From Streptomyces griseomycini (lineage in GTDB: Bacteria > Actinomycetota > Actinomycetes > Streptomycetales > Streptomycetaceae): DNA of 64,000 nucleotides. Shown piece by piece: positions 1 to 7,864 of the stretch. The position numbers and the translations under genes are program-made. The stretch spans positions 20,885 through 84,884 of the forward strand of contig NZ_JACHJI010000018.1 of NCBI RefSeq assembly GCF_014203535.1, written 5' to 3'. The notes beneath the pieces are model-generated. The model saw only the letters and a list, made by a program, of their open reading frames with translations, did no database searches and was not told the DNA's origin. The stretch's first letter is position 1. The number at the start of each line of letters is the position of its first letter.

Positions 1-384
1 GCCGCCGGCCACGGCGACGCCTATGCCCTGGCCGACCTGGCCGTGATGCGGGAGAGGGCCGGGGACCGGGAGGGCGCCGAGACCCTGGCCCAGCAGGCCG
101 CCGGCCACGGCGACGCCTATGCCCTGGCCGACCTGGCCGTGATGCGGGAGAGGGCCGGGGACCGGGAGGGCGCCGAGACCCTGGCCCAGCAGACCGCCGG
201 CCACGGCGACCCCAGCGCCCTGGCTCGCCTGGCCGTGATGCGGGAGAAGGCCGGGGACCGGGCAGGTGCCGAGGCCTTGGCCCGACAGGTCGTTGACTAC
301 GGCAACCCCTTCGCCCTCTACATCGTCCAGAGGGTGCTCAAAGGGCTGTGGCCGTACGGTTTGGATCCGGACGGTACGCCGACG
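1..384 (+). repeat. Tandem 96-bp coding repeat, four units
   Basis: Units begin at 1, 97, 193 and 289. The first two are almost identical at the nucleotide level, the third differs in a few bases and the fourth is clearly diverged. This gradient suggests recent unit duplication within the gene. The array probably continues upstream of the window. Confidence 0.85.
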
Positions 385-399
385 CCTCGTTGGCGGTGA
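1..399 (+). CDS. C-terminal part of a 32-residue-repeat (TPR/Sel1-like) protein
   Basis: The frame is open from the first base, so the gene starts outside the window. It consists of near-identical 32-residue units with the recurring pattern ALADLAVMRERAGDREGAE, a helix-turn-helix solenoid resembling the short repeat proteins common in Streptomyces. The fourth unit is diverged and is followed by a unique tail ending in DPDGTPTPRWR. Such repeats usually bind proteins; no catalytic motif is visible. A nearly identical tail motif (LDSDGTPTPPWQ) ends the broken gene at 765-997, so the two may be relatives. Function is unknown. Confidence 0.7.
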   Translation, partial: AAGHGDAYALADLAVMRERAGDREGAETLAQQAAGHGDAYALADLAVMRERAGDREGAETLAQQTAGHGDPSALARLAVMREKAGDRAGAEALARQVVDYGNPFALYIVQRVLKGLWPYGLDPDGTPTPRWR

Positions 400-764
400 T
401 CCACGCGCTCCTTGCCGACGCTCAGGCAACTGATCTTGAGTCTGGCGGCCGTGATCTGCTTGCGGGATGCCCGACTCCGGACCGACAACCGCTCTGCGGC
501 GGGGGCCGGTTCCTGTCCGGCGGCCGCGGAATCCGCATGGCGGCGAGGCCTGCTCCGGTGGGGCGGACAGCGCACCGTGTGTTCGGTGCTCCACGCCCCG
601 CGCACCGCCTTGCGGACTGCGATGCGGGCTTCCAGCCGGGCCGCCGAAGTCGAGCACATTATCTGCATGAACAGCAGACCCCCCGTCCACTACCAGCTCG
701 TCCAACCGCAGGCCGAGGCCGCCGTCATGCGCGCGTCCGGCCGACACCGCGGGGTCCGACGCGC
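400..764. other. Intergenic/degenerate stretch, no supported gene
   Basis: Several frames are open here, as expected from high GC, but none shows a recognisable domain or a convincing ribosome-binding site. I see nothing I can name. Confidence 0.4.
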
Positions 765-997
765 ATGACCCCGGGCCGCTACCGCCTCGTCCTCACCGTC
801 GATGGCCGGCCGTCCTGCACGGCAGTCCGGCCGCCCGAGCACTGCTGGAGGCGGCGATGGACGCCCGCCGCCTCGGTGTCGGCCTGCACCTGCCACAGGC
901 CTTCCTCACCGACGCCGCCGCCGACTACCTCCACGACGCAGAGCGATGGCCCAACGGCCTGGACTCGGACGGTACACCCACACCACCCTGGCAATGA
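765..997 (+). pseudogene. Frameshifted small hypothetical protein
   Basis: An ATG at 765 opens a frame reading MTPGRYRLVLTVDGRP. The sensible continuation, from VLHGSPAARALLEAAMDARR to GLDSDGTPTPPWQ and the stop at 995-997, lies in the next frame from base 812. One base is missing near 810-811. Restored, it would be about 77 residues with a normal stop. The tail resembles that of the repeat protein at the window start. Either a real one-base deletion or a sequencing error is possible. Function is unknown. Confidence 0.5.
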
Positions 998-1021
998 GCC
1001 ACACACCCCCATATCTCGGCC

Positions 1022-1321
1022 CTATGCCCATTCCATGCCCAGCTCCCGCAGCGCGACCAACTGCTCCGAGGTGAGCTTGTCGCGCCTGAACTTGGTGTTC
1101 GAGACCCATACGCCCAGCTTCACGGCCACCGGCTCCGCCGCACCATCCACCGTGATCTCCTCGCCGTGGCCGCGCGGGACAGGCCGATGACCTTCCCGCT
1201 CGCCCCACTGGGCGAGGGCTGCCAGACCGCGCTGAAACGCCTGCTGCGCCTTGCTCAGGCCCTTCGTTGCGCGCCCGGCCGCCGGGGTCGGGGCCGGTGC
1301 GCTGCAACCGGTGGGCCGCAC
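1022..1321 (-). pseudogene. Helicase-associated (HA) domain fragment
   Basis: The predicted residues QRGLAALAQWGEREGHRPVP and KLGVWVSNTKFRRDKL, ending in ALRELGMEWA and a stop, match the small tryptophan-containing helicase-associated domain found repeated at the C-terminus of large Streptomyces DEAD/DEAH-type helicases. Only one copy is present, about 99 residues, and no helicase motor domain is found upstream on this strand. It is best read as a leftover C-terminal fragment. Such helicases are typical of Streptomyces chromosome ends and plasmids. Confidence 0.6.
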
Positions 1322-1846
1322 CCACGGCTCCGCGAGGCCCGCGTCCTCCGTGCGGGCCGTCGCGCGCGGGGCGGGCAGGCATCCCCCGTCGCCTGCCCGC
1401 CCCGCGCCCCATCGCCCGGCACCGAGCGGGCCGCAGCCCCCAGGGAAGCGGGCGGGCGCATGTGAGAACGCCTCGGAGTATCGGGTGCGGGTGATCTTTC
1501 CTCGGCACCGGAGTCACGAGGGCCCGGCAGGGCCGGCTCCCCCCGCTCGGCCTGAGCCGCCGCCTTCTGGCCGAGGACGGCCGACTCCTGGTCACCGGCC
1601 TTCAACATCATCTGGCGAGCGTGCCGCGCCTGACCGGGACCGGTACGATGCTGACATCGACGCCGCACGGGCCGCTCGACCACGTGCAGCCCACCTCGTT
1701 CATGGCTGCACCAGGGCCGGTCTGCTGTCGCCGAGTGTGACTCCAGGGCGTTTCTCCTTTCCAGCGCCCGCTTGATCCGTGATGATCCAGTCTGTGGCCG
1801 CGTGGCACGGTGCTGCGCCGCCCGATCGTTGACGAGGGAGACCGAC
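1322..1846. other. Non-coding or decayed DNA upstream of the cold-shock gene
   Basis: Overlapping open frames on both strands are low-complexity Arg/Ala/Pro translations with no domain. The last 80 bases before 1847 presumably hold the promoter and long leader of the cold-shock gene, but I could not pick out clear promoter hexamers. Confidence 0.4.
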
Positions 1847-2050
1847 ATGGCCACCGGCACGGTGAAGTGGTTCAACGCGGAAAAAGGCTTCGGCTTCATC
1901 GAGCAGGACGGCGGCGGGCCTGATGTGTTCGTCCACTACTCGGCCATTGCCGGCGGCGGCTACCGGGAACTGCAAGAGGGCCAGAAGGTCCGCTTCGACA
2001 TCACCCAGGGACCGAAGGGGCCGCAGGCCGAGAACGTCACCCCGGCCTGA
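1847..2050 (+). CDS. CspA-family cold-shock protein
   Basis: A 67-residue protein starting MATGTVKWFNAEKGFGFI is a classic single cold-shock domain. Both RNA-binding motifs are present: RNP1 as KGFGFI and RNP2 as VFVHYS. It binds single-stranded nucleic acid and acts as an RNA chaperone. The start is fixed by the family N-terminus and by GAGGGAG seven to eight bases upstream. The length is normal for the family. A second, divergent copy lies at 40782-40985. No operon partner is evident. Confidence 0.93.
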   Translation: MATGTVKWFNAEKGFGFIEQDGGGPDVFVHYSAIAGGGYRELQEGQKVRFDITQGPKGPQAENVTPA

Positions 2051-2669
2051 GCGATGACACCGACTGGTGCCCGGCCTCCGGTCTGTGGCTGACCTGGGTG
2101 AGCGTCTATGAGCTGTTCGGGGAACTGGCGGTGCGCTGCTGGTGCGCCGTGGCCGGCCGGCAACCGGACAAGCCGCACAATGATCACCCGGGCGGGCGGA
2201 GCGACGGGGCCGAACCCCCGACGGCGCCTGCGCACCCCGCACGCCTTGCGCAGCCTGCGGGACCGCCCGCCCACCTGCACCGCTCCACCGGTGCAGCCAC
2301 ACCGTGCCCGTGCGCCGCGTGCACGGACATGAACCAATGATCCACACACGCGCCCAAGAGCCCGGCCACATCGTCCAGGCATGACCAGACCCACCGCGCC
2401 CGGCTGCCGGATACGGCTGACACCGACGGCAGCGGCCCGCGCTCCCTCACCCCCGTCCTGCCCCCGCAGCACGTCGTGGCCGCTCTTCGCTGCCCAGGCT
2501 GCTGACCCCGACAAGCAGCGCCTGCGACCTCGCCTCCGAAGATCTGGGCGATGCGTACTTCCGCGACGGCGGCCGCTGCACCCATGGCGGCGGGCGGCTG
2601 ACCACGCAGCGGGCCGCCACCCATCACCGGATCACGCTGGAGCACCTCGGCTGTTCCGCTCAGGCGACC
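2051..2669. other. Stretch without a confidently supported gene
   Basis: An open frame at 2098-2340 (start MSVYELFGELAVRCWC) has a plausible first 20 residues, but the rest is proline-rich and looks out of frame. The reading frame of the next entry also continues upstream without a stop to about 2470. Nothing here can be assigned. Confidence 0.3.
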
Positions 2670-3173
2670 ATGGAGAGGAACGCGGCCTTCCAGCGCCTGG
2701 CCCTGGCCGCCGAGGGGCACTGCGTGCGGCAGGGTTGCCAGCACCGCGCCGCCGACCATGACGGCGTCTTCCGCCACTTCGAGTTCTCGGCAGGCAGCAT
2801 CGAGCCCGCTGCTGCCGCGCGGAACATCACGATCACCGAGACGGTCACCGACCCCTGCGGGCAGCCCGACCCGCTGCCCAGGAAAGGCTGCAGGCGGGTG
2901 CGGGAACCGGTCAAGTGGGGCGCGATGGACATGGCCATCGTGCGGTGGCCGACGGCCATCGCCCCGAACTGGTCCCATGAGCTGCGACACTGCGAGATCA
3001 TCGAGCTGCACAAGCAGGGTGTGAGCGTGCGCTGTTCCTGGTGCCGCTCTTGCGAACGGGGATGCTGGGATGACCGCGATGAGCATGCTGCACGACAGGC
3101 ACCGGCTCATCGGCCGCTTGGTCCGCGGCACGGTGTCCGGGCGGACCGGTGTGCCGCGGGCCGTCGCCACTGA
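2670..3173 (+). CDS. Hypothetical cysteine-containing protein
   Basis: Not recognised. The frame gives a plausible protein up to about position 3070, containing LALAAEGHCVRQGCQHRAAD and near the end CEIIELHKQGVSVRCSWC. The latter is a Cys cluster (CSWCRSCERGC) that could bind zinc. The frame stays open upstream of 2670, so the true start is uncertain. Its last 100 bases overlap the next gene in another frame, where the translation loses quality, so the real end may be altered. It lies in a run of small Streptomyces-type unknowns. Confidence 0.35.
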   Translation: MERNAAFQRLALAAEGHCVRQGCQHRAADHDGVFRHFEFSAGSIEPAAAARNITITETVTDPCGQPDPLPRKGCRRVREPVKWGAMDMAIVRWPTAIAPNWSHELRHCEIIELHKQGVSVRCSWCRSCERGCWDDRDEHAARQAPAHRPLGPRHGVRADRCAAGRRH

Positions 3174-3303
3174 CGGCGACACGCCGAAACCGGTGGCCTG
3201 GCTGATCCCTGAGGGTGGCGGCACCGAATGGACGACGCCGCTCCGGGCGATCGAGCCGGTCACGGTGCCCACGCCGAGCCGGCCGCCGCGTCGCGGGCGC
3301 TGA
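3070..3303 (+). CDS. Small conserved Streptomyces hypothetical protein
   Basis: A 77-residue protein beginning MTAMSMLHDRHRLIGRLVRG and containing VSGRTGVPRAVATDGDTPKP and WLIPEGGGTEWTT. The regular acidic/hydrophobic composition and strong GC3 suggest real coding. It resembles small hypothetical proteins I associate with Streptomyces accessory regions. No catalytic or membrane feature is visible. It is followed after 27 bases by the gene at 3331 on the same strand. Confidence 0.5.
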   Translation: MTAMSMLHDRHRLIGRLVRGTVSGRTGVPRAVATDGDTPKPVAWLIPEGGGTEWTTPLRAIEPVTVPTPSRPPRRGR

Positions 3304-3330
3304 CGGCCGGGCACCGAGGAAAGGTGAGTC

Positions 3331-3786
3331 GTGGTTCGGCAGGCAGGTGCGTGCCCGCACACGCGGCACGAGGTCTTCGACCGCAAGCTGTGCCCCGGCA
3401 AGGGATCGACGGCGGAGATCGCAGGCGTGGGCGAACGCATGGCACGGTGGCGGGTGTGCCGCTCGTGCGACTTCTGGCTGACCTGCATCGGCTACCGACA
3501 GCTCGGCGACCAGGATCCCGACGGCCGGCGCGTGCTGCGCGTCGACGGACGCCACCACATGACATGGACCCAGGAGCAGGGCCGCCCGCCCGAGACCGGA
3601 TACACCAGCCGTGCCGACCGTCCGTACGTCCTGCTGGAGGGCGAGACCGTACGCAACGCGCGCTGGCTATGGCTGATGGGTACGATTCCCGACCGGTTCA
3701 GCGAGCAGCTCCCGGACAACGCCCGCTTCCTCGAGCCCCGACAACGACGACAGGGCCGGTTTCACGCGGAACGAGCCAGGGCCTGA
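3331..3786 (+). CDS. Conserved hypothetical protein with Cys/His motif
   Basis: The GTG start at 3331 is supported by GAGGAAAGG a few bases upstream. The 151-residue product has CPHTRHEVFDRKLCPGKG near the N-terminus and RVCRSCDFWLTC around residues 40-50, so four to six cysteines could form a zinc site. The C-terminal half is rich in aromatic residues (ARWLWLMGTIPDRFSEQLPD). I do not recognise a named family. Composition and codon use are those of a genuine gene. It may be transcribed with the small genes before and after it. Confidence 0.55.
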   Translation: MVRQAGACPHTRHEVFDRKLCPGKGSTAEIAGVGERMARWRVCRSCDFWLTCIGYRQLGDQDPDGRRVLRVDGRHHMTWTQEQGRPPETGYTSRADRPYVLLEGETVRNARWLWLMGTIPDRFSEQLPDNARFLEPRQRRQGRFHAERARA

Positions 3787-3796
3787 AGCCTGCACC

Positions 3797-3961
3797 GTGC
3801 GCCTGACGGACCAGACGAAGCAGGCCGCCCACCTGCACAGACCGACAGTCCGCACCAAACACCGCACCCGCCGGCTCCCCGACGACCATGCCCGCCGGGT
3901 TGCCGTGTTCTTCGACGGCGACCGGACGACCGAGGACGCCGTCCCCGCCGTCCTGGCCTGA
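3797..3961 (+). CDS. Possible small protein, 54 residues
   Basis: GTG at 3797 opens a frame reading VRLTDQTKQAAHLHRP, then a basic stretch RTKHRTRRLPDDHARR and VAVFFDGDRTTEDAVPAVLA, ending at TGA 3959-3961. It starts only 10 bases after the previous gene, fitting a small operon. There is no good ribosome-binding site, and the call rests on composition and spacing only. Function is unknown. Confidence 0.35.
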   Translation: MRLTDQTKQAAHLHRPTVRTKHRTRRLPDDHARRVAVFFDGDRTTEDAVPAVLA

Positions 3962-4047
3962 ATGCGCTGCCCGGGCGAGGGGGAGTGATCCCCGGGTCCG
4001 TATGCTGCGCCGGCCCGGCGAACCGCCCATTGAAGGGAAACCCCACC

Positions 4048-4233
4048 GTGTTCCAGCAGACCCCCGTCTACGACCGCCTCGTCGCCGAACGCGGCGACGT
4101 CCCCGTCCAGGTCCGCGGGGAAGCCGACCGCATACACCGCGACCTCGCCCAGGTACTGCGCCGGACGTCCGCCTCCCAGCCGAGCGCGCCGCGGAACGTC
4201 TTCGACCCGAAGATCCCTCCCACCGCTCTGTAA
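4048..4233 (+). CDS. Small conserved hypothetical protein, 61 residues
   Basis: GTG at 4048 follows GAAGGGAAA with good spacing. The product starts VFQQTPVYDRLVAERGDVPV and continues with QVRGEADRIHRDLAQVL, a pattern I associate with short Streptomyces proteins of unknown role. The stop codon at 4231-4233 directly abuts the left inverted repeat of the IS element at 4234, so the insertion may have clipped or replaced the natural C-terminus. Confidence 0.5.
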   Translation: MFQQTPVYDRLVAERGDVPVQVRGEADRIHRDLAQVLRRTSASQPSAPRNVFDPKIPPTAL

Positions 4234-5283
4234 CGAGTTCGTGCACGTGAGGCGGTGAGGCGTCGAGAATCGCGGCGGGGTTCGGCGTTCACATCGGTCG
4301 TGCTGATGCCAGGTCCGCGGTCTGCTGGTGGGACAGCGGACCGGCGACGGCCTGGACGGTGTGGCTCATGTGCTCGCGGCGGCCGAGGTGGCGGGTCAGA
4401 GCACGCCAGTTCTCCAGGTGGGCGATGCCGTGCTCGACACGGATCCGCCTCGAGGAGTGGGCTTTGCGCCGGCGCTCGTACATCTCCTCGTACCGGTCGG
4501 GAGCGTTCTTCTTGAACTTGCGGTGCGGTGGTGTGATCATCCGTCCACCGGTCTGGGCGCCCAGCCCCTGGTAACCGGCGTCGGCGAGGATCGCCATCGC
4601 AGGTCCGTCGGCCAGGAGCTCGACCAGCCCGAGCCGGCGGGCGTGGGTGATGTCCGCGCAGCTTCCGGGGCTGGTCGGCCTGCAGAACAGCACCCGGCCG
4701 TCGCCGTCCGTGACGACCATGGTCCTGACCGCGTTCTGCTTGTTCTTGCCGGAGATGGATCGATCCCGGTCCCTGCGCCCGGCGGCCGGCCGCCGGACCC
4801 GGATCTCGGTGCTGTCGATGGTCCCGGTCTTCCCGTCGGCACCGAGGTGATCAATCACCTCGGCCGGAGTCCGTGGTCGAAGGCCGGGGCTCACCGTGCG
4901 TCCTCGCTCGGCGAGCAGCGGTCGCGCCTCGCCGATGGCGCGGGTGACGGTGGAGCGGTCCACATCGAACCAGCAGGCCGGCACGTCGTGCGTGGTCGCG
5001 TGCCGGAGGTGCACGAGGGGGGGCGGGGCGCCGGTCGACGAGGACCAGCCGGTGCTTCGCACCCGCGCCCACAGCCCGCTTCCGCGGCCGGGACGCAAGT
5101 CTGGCCTGGTGCCGTTCGTGCCACAACGGATCCAGCTCTGCGACGAGTCCAGCAATCAGGTCGGCCGACAGGCCGGTGATCCTCCGGTCGCTGACGATCG
5201 CCGCACGGGACGCGTTCCCCACCACACGACCATGATCGACGATCAGGAGCTCGACGCCTCACCACCTATCGTGCACGAGCTCG
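4234..5283. mobile_element. IS5-type insertion sequence with matched terminal repeats
   Basis: The ends carry 34-bp imperfect inverted repeats at 4234-4267 and 5250-5283. They share CGAG(T/C)TCGTGCACG and GGTGAGGCGTCGAG and differ at only a few positions. The enclosed transposase is frameshifted, so the element is probably immobile unless it uses translational frameshifting. A remnant of the same family, including its left end, lies at 33697-33835. I could not verify a target-site duplication. Confidence 0.8.
4289..5225 (-). pseudogene. IS5-family transposase, frameshifted
   Basis: The N-terminal part (VGNASRAAIVSDRRITGLSA through KHRLVLVDR, from 5225 down to about 5040) and the catalytic part (LVHLRHATTHDV onward, to 4289) are in different frames. 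They join in a C-rich run near 5025-5035. The catalytic part has the DDE-type features TGTIDSTEIRVRRP, MAILADAGYQGL and YERRRKAHSSRRIRVEHGIA. The HTH segment WFDVDRSTVTRAIGEARP is also present. Because the break is in a homopolymer it could be a programmed frameshift, a decay mutation or a sequence error. Confidence 0.75.
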
Positions 5284-5548
5284 TCAGGGGCTGTTGTGGG
5301 AGTGGGTGCGCAGTTATGACACGGGTGCTCGTGATGATGTCCTCCGGCCGGTGGTGGGCCACTCGCTTCGCGTAGGGGGTGGCCGGGGCGTGGAACGGTG
5401 TGGGCAACCCGTTGACGAGGTGTGCTTCGTTCGGGATGTGACGGTTGGCGGAGGAACCGGCCGGCCGATCGATGAGTTCCGGTTCGTGTGGAGGTCACAG
5501 TCTGCGGGACCGCCGGCAGGCGGACGCGCTCGTACCCGAAGGAGACGC

Positions 5549-6106
5549 ATGGCCAAGCTCATCTACTCGATGGTCACCTCGCTCGACGGCTACGCCGAGG
5601 CGGCGGAGGGCGACCTCGGCACCGGGGCCGAGGACCAGGAGGTGCACACCTTCATCGGTGACCTCTTCCGCCCCGTCGGCACGTACCTCTACGGCCGGCG
5701 GATGTACGAGACGATGGTCTACTGGGAGACCGCGCACACCGAACCCGACCAGCCGCCGCACGTCCTGCAGTACGCCCATGACTGGCAGGCCGCGGAGAAG
5801 ATCGTGTACTCCACGACGCTCGAGTCGGTGTCCAGCGCGAAGACCAGGATCGAGCGGACCTTCGACCCGGACGCGGTGCGCAGGCTCAAGGCCGAGGCTG
5901 ATCACGACCTCACCGTCGACGGTCCGAACCTCGCGGCCCAGGCGATCGCGGCCGGCCTGGTGGACGAGTACCACCTGTTCATCACCACGAGCGTGGTCGG
6001 CGGCGGCAAGCGGTTCTTCCCCGACGGCGTGCGCCTCGATCTCGAGCTGGTCGAGGAGCGTGCCTTCGACAGCGGACTGATCTACGCGCGCTACCGGACC
6101 CGCTGA
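5549..6106 (+). CDS. Dihydrofolate reductase-family (RibD C-terminal domain) protein
   Basis: This 185-residue protein starts MAKLIYSMVTSLDGYAEAAE, the hallmark N-terminus of the RibD_C/DHFR-like reductases. It also has YGRRMYETMVYWE and VDGPNLAAQAIAAGLVDEYH in the expected places, followed by GGGKRFFPDG. Members are NADPH-binding flavin- or pteridine-type reductases; the substrate is usually unknown. The start is fixed by GAAGGAGACGC just upstream, so the longer upstream open frame is not used. It is monocistronic, downstream of the IS5-type element. Confidence 0.88.
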   Translation: MAKLIYSMVTSLDGYAEAAEGDLGTGAEDQEVHTFIGDLFRPVGTYLYGRRMYETMVYWETAHTEPDQPPHVLQYAHDWQAAEKIVYSTTLESVSSAKTRIERTFDPDAVRRLKAEADHDLTVDGPNLAAQAIAAGLVDEYHLFITTSVVGGGKRFFPDGVRLDLELVEERAFDSGLIYARYRTR

Positions 6107-6586
6107 GCCGCACCGGTCGGTGACGCGGCCGGCGGCCGGGCCAGGTGAGACCCGGGCCGCGGGGAGGAGCAGGGCGTCGCAGTGGCCGGGCCGATCCGCG
6201 ACGAGATCGAGCGGCGCGTGTGCGGTCTGCTCACCGGACTCGGCATCGAGGCGACGTGTGTGTAGGGGCGCCGCGCCTGCGCGCGCATTGCGCCGATGCG
6301 GCCGGAGCATGTTGCGCAGAGCCGGGCGATCCACCGGCCGGGCGTCGAGGAGGACAGCGCCGTCTTCCAGAGCACCGCCCCGGCCGGGAGGCGCTCGACA
6401 CCGCCGTACTGGACGAGCACCGCCTGGACGGGGCGGCCGGGTCCCGGGCCGGCCGCCGTGGTACCGCTCTTCGACACAACGGCGCCGGAGACGGTGCCGG
6501 CCCCGCCTCTACCCGCCGCTCCCTTTCCTTTCCCCTTCAAGCGACCACTGGCCGACGGCCATGACGCACGGCCGATCCGCACTGGA
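6107..6586. other. Degenerate DNA, no supported full gene
   Basis: A 28-codon frame at 6181-6267 (VAGPIRDEIERRVCGLLTGL, after GGGGAGGAG) looks like the start of a gene that has lost its body. The remainder shows only low-complexity shadow frames. Confidence 0.35.
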
Positions 6587-7059
6587 ACGGCGTGTCTGGT
6601 TGCCCGCCGACAGATCGCTGACTCGGCTGAGGTGATGCAGCAGCATCCGCGGCTCAACTCCTTCGGTATCGGCGTCTTCGATCCTCTGAGCAAGACGGCC
6701 GAGCAGCGCCGGACCGAGCTCGCGTCCTGCGCATGGTCGTGCAGATGACCGCCGACAGCGACCGCACCTACAGCGACACCACCCTCGCTGTCATGTCCTA
6801 CACCACCGCAGCCGTCAGCGACGGATACCGCCGACACCCCGATGTCGAAATCCCCGCTCCCGGCCCCTGCTTCGCCGAGATGCTTCAGGTCGTCCTCTCG
6901 GCCCTCACCGACCCGCACGACGACTGCACCAACCCCACCGCAGCCCCTCTACCCACCCGCCCACTCGAAGATGACGACATGGCCGTCCGCCGCACCCGAA
7001 CACCACCGCCGGACCACGTCCTGGTCCAGCCCGCGGCACCGTGTGCCCGGACGAGGTGA
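6587..7059 (+). pseudogene. Frameshifted conserved hypothetical protein
   Basis: One frame encodes VMQQHPRLNSFGIGVFDPLS followed by KTAEQRRTEL. From about 6735 the sensible sequence, MVVQMTADSDRTYSDTTLAV and HPDVEIPAPGPCFAEMLQVV, is in another frame. Together they look like one soluble protein of unknown function with a single-base slip near 6725-6735. The 3' part becomes low complexity after about 6970. I do not recognise the family. Confidence 0.45.
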
Positions 7060-7151
7060 CCGCCTGGGACATCAGCGTCGGCGATAACGGCGACCTGTGG
7101 GTGCCCGGCATCGGGGTGGACGTGCATCCGCGCCGCGGAGAGCACTTCTAG
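7041..7151 (+). pseudogene. Short hypothetical fragment
   Basis: A 36-codon frame with VTAWDISVGDNGDLWVPGIG and a proper stop looks like the C-terminal end of a protein whose upstream part is lost or frameshifted. Weak evidence. Confidence 0.2.
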
Positions 7152-7234
7152 TCGTTACGACGCCGCCGCAGTGACGGTTCGGGAAGGGAACCAGGGCCCC
7201 GACACCGGTGTCGACCCGTGGCCGGTGGGCTGGG

Positions 7235-7419
7235 TCAGGTGAGGAAGACGGTGAGGGCACCGGCCATCGTGGCGGTGAGGGTGAGGACCGCGGTGAAGGC
7301 GGTGGCGGCGCGGGTGAGGGCGGCGGGGCGGGTGGCACCGCTCAGGCGGGCGAGCTTGCCCGCCCCGGTGGCGGCCAGCACCGCGACGACGAGCTGGGGG
7401 AGACCGCCGCCGAGTGGCC
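7235..7419 (-). pseudogene. C-terminal fragment of a membrane protein
   Basis: The minus-strand frame ends with two hydrophobic segments, QLVVAVLAATGAG and AVLTLTATMAGALTVFLT, then a stop. The N-terminal side is replaced at about 7420 by transposase sequence in the opposite orientation. The family cannot be named from about 60 residues. Confidence 0.4.
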
Positions 7420-7640
7420 CTGCTATTCGGGGAAGCACAAGAGGCGCGGGATGAACGTGCAGGTCCTCGCCGGTCCCTTCGGCCGGCTGCTGTGGGCCTC
7501 ACCGGCCTTGCCCGAAGCTGTCCAGGCCGTCCGCGCGGCTCGCGAACACGGCATCATCGACGTCCTCGCCGAGGCCGACATCACGTGCCGGGCCGCAAGG
7601 GCTACCGGGGTGCCGACGGCGCGATTTTGCCCTCCGGGGG
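7420..7640 (+). pseudogene. IS5-type transposase internal fragment
   Basis: The translation SGKHKRRGMNVQVLAGPFGR, then LLWASPALPEAVQAVRAARE, corresponds to the catalytic core of the transposase at 15105-15848 (SGKHRKHGMNVQVLADPSGR). After ADITC the frame slips and only KGYRGADGA can be followed. Both ends of the gene are missing. It abuts an unrelated IS256-type fragment at about 7640. Confidence 0.65.
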
Positions 7641-7799
7641 CAGCCCGCCCTCACCGGTCAGCTGAGGGCCCTCGGCCTGAGCCCGGCCAACCAGCTCGTG
7701 GATCAGCTGGTCGTCCACAGACTTTGCCGGCGTCGCTTCAGACGACTCGACGGACCCGGCCTCGGCCGTGTTGTTGCTGGTTATCGATGCATCTTCCAT
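7640..7799 (-). pseudogene. IS256-family transposase N-terminal fragment
   Basis: Reading leftward from ATG at 7799, the product has SVDDQLIHELVGRAQAEGPQ and LTGEGGL, the conserved N-terminal segment of Mutator/IS256-type transposases. The usual continuation toward the catalytic domain is absent. The frame instead enters IS5-type sequence at about 7640. This records one mobile element broken into another. Confidence 0.6.
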
Positions 7800-7864
7800 G
7801 ACCGGGAGTCACACCGAGCGTCTTGCAGTCCCGGCCGGACAGGGAAGCACTGCGTTCCGGCGGT

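Noticed and set aside
1255..1899. Minus-strand frame upstream of the helicase-associated fragment as the helicase body
   Set aside because: No helicase motifs (DEAH box, Walker A) occur; composition is that of a shadow frame.
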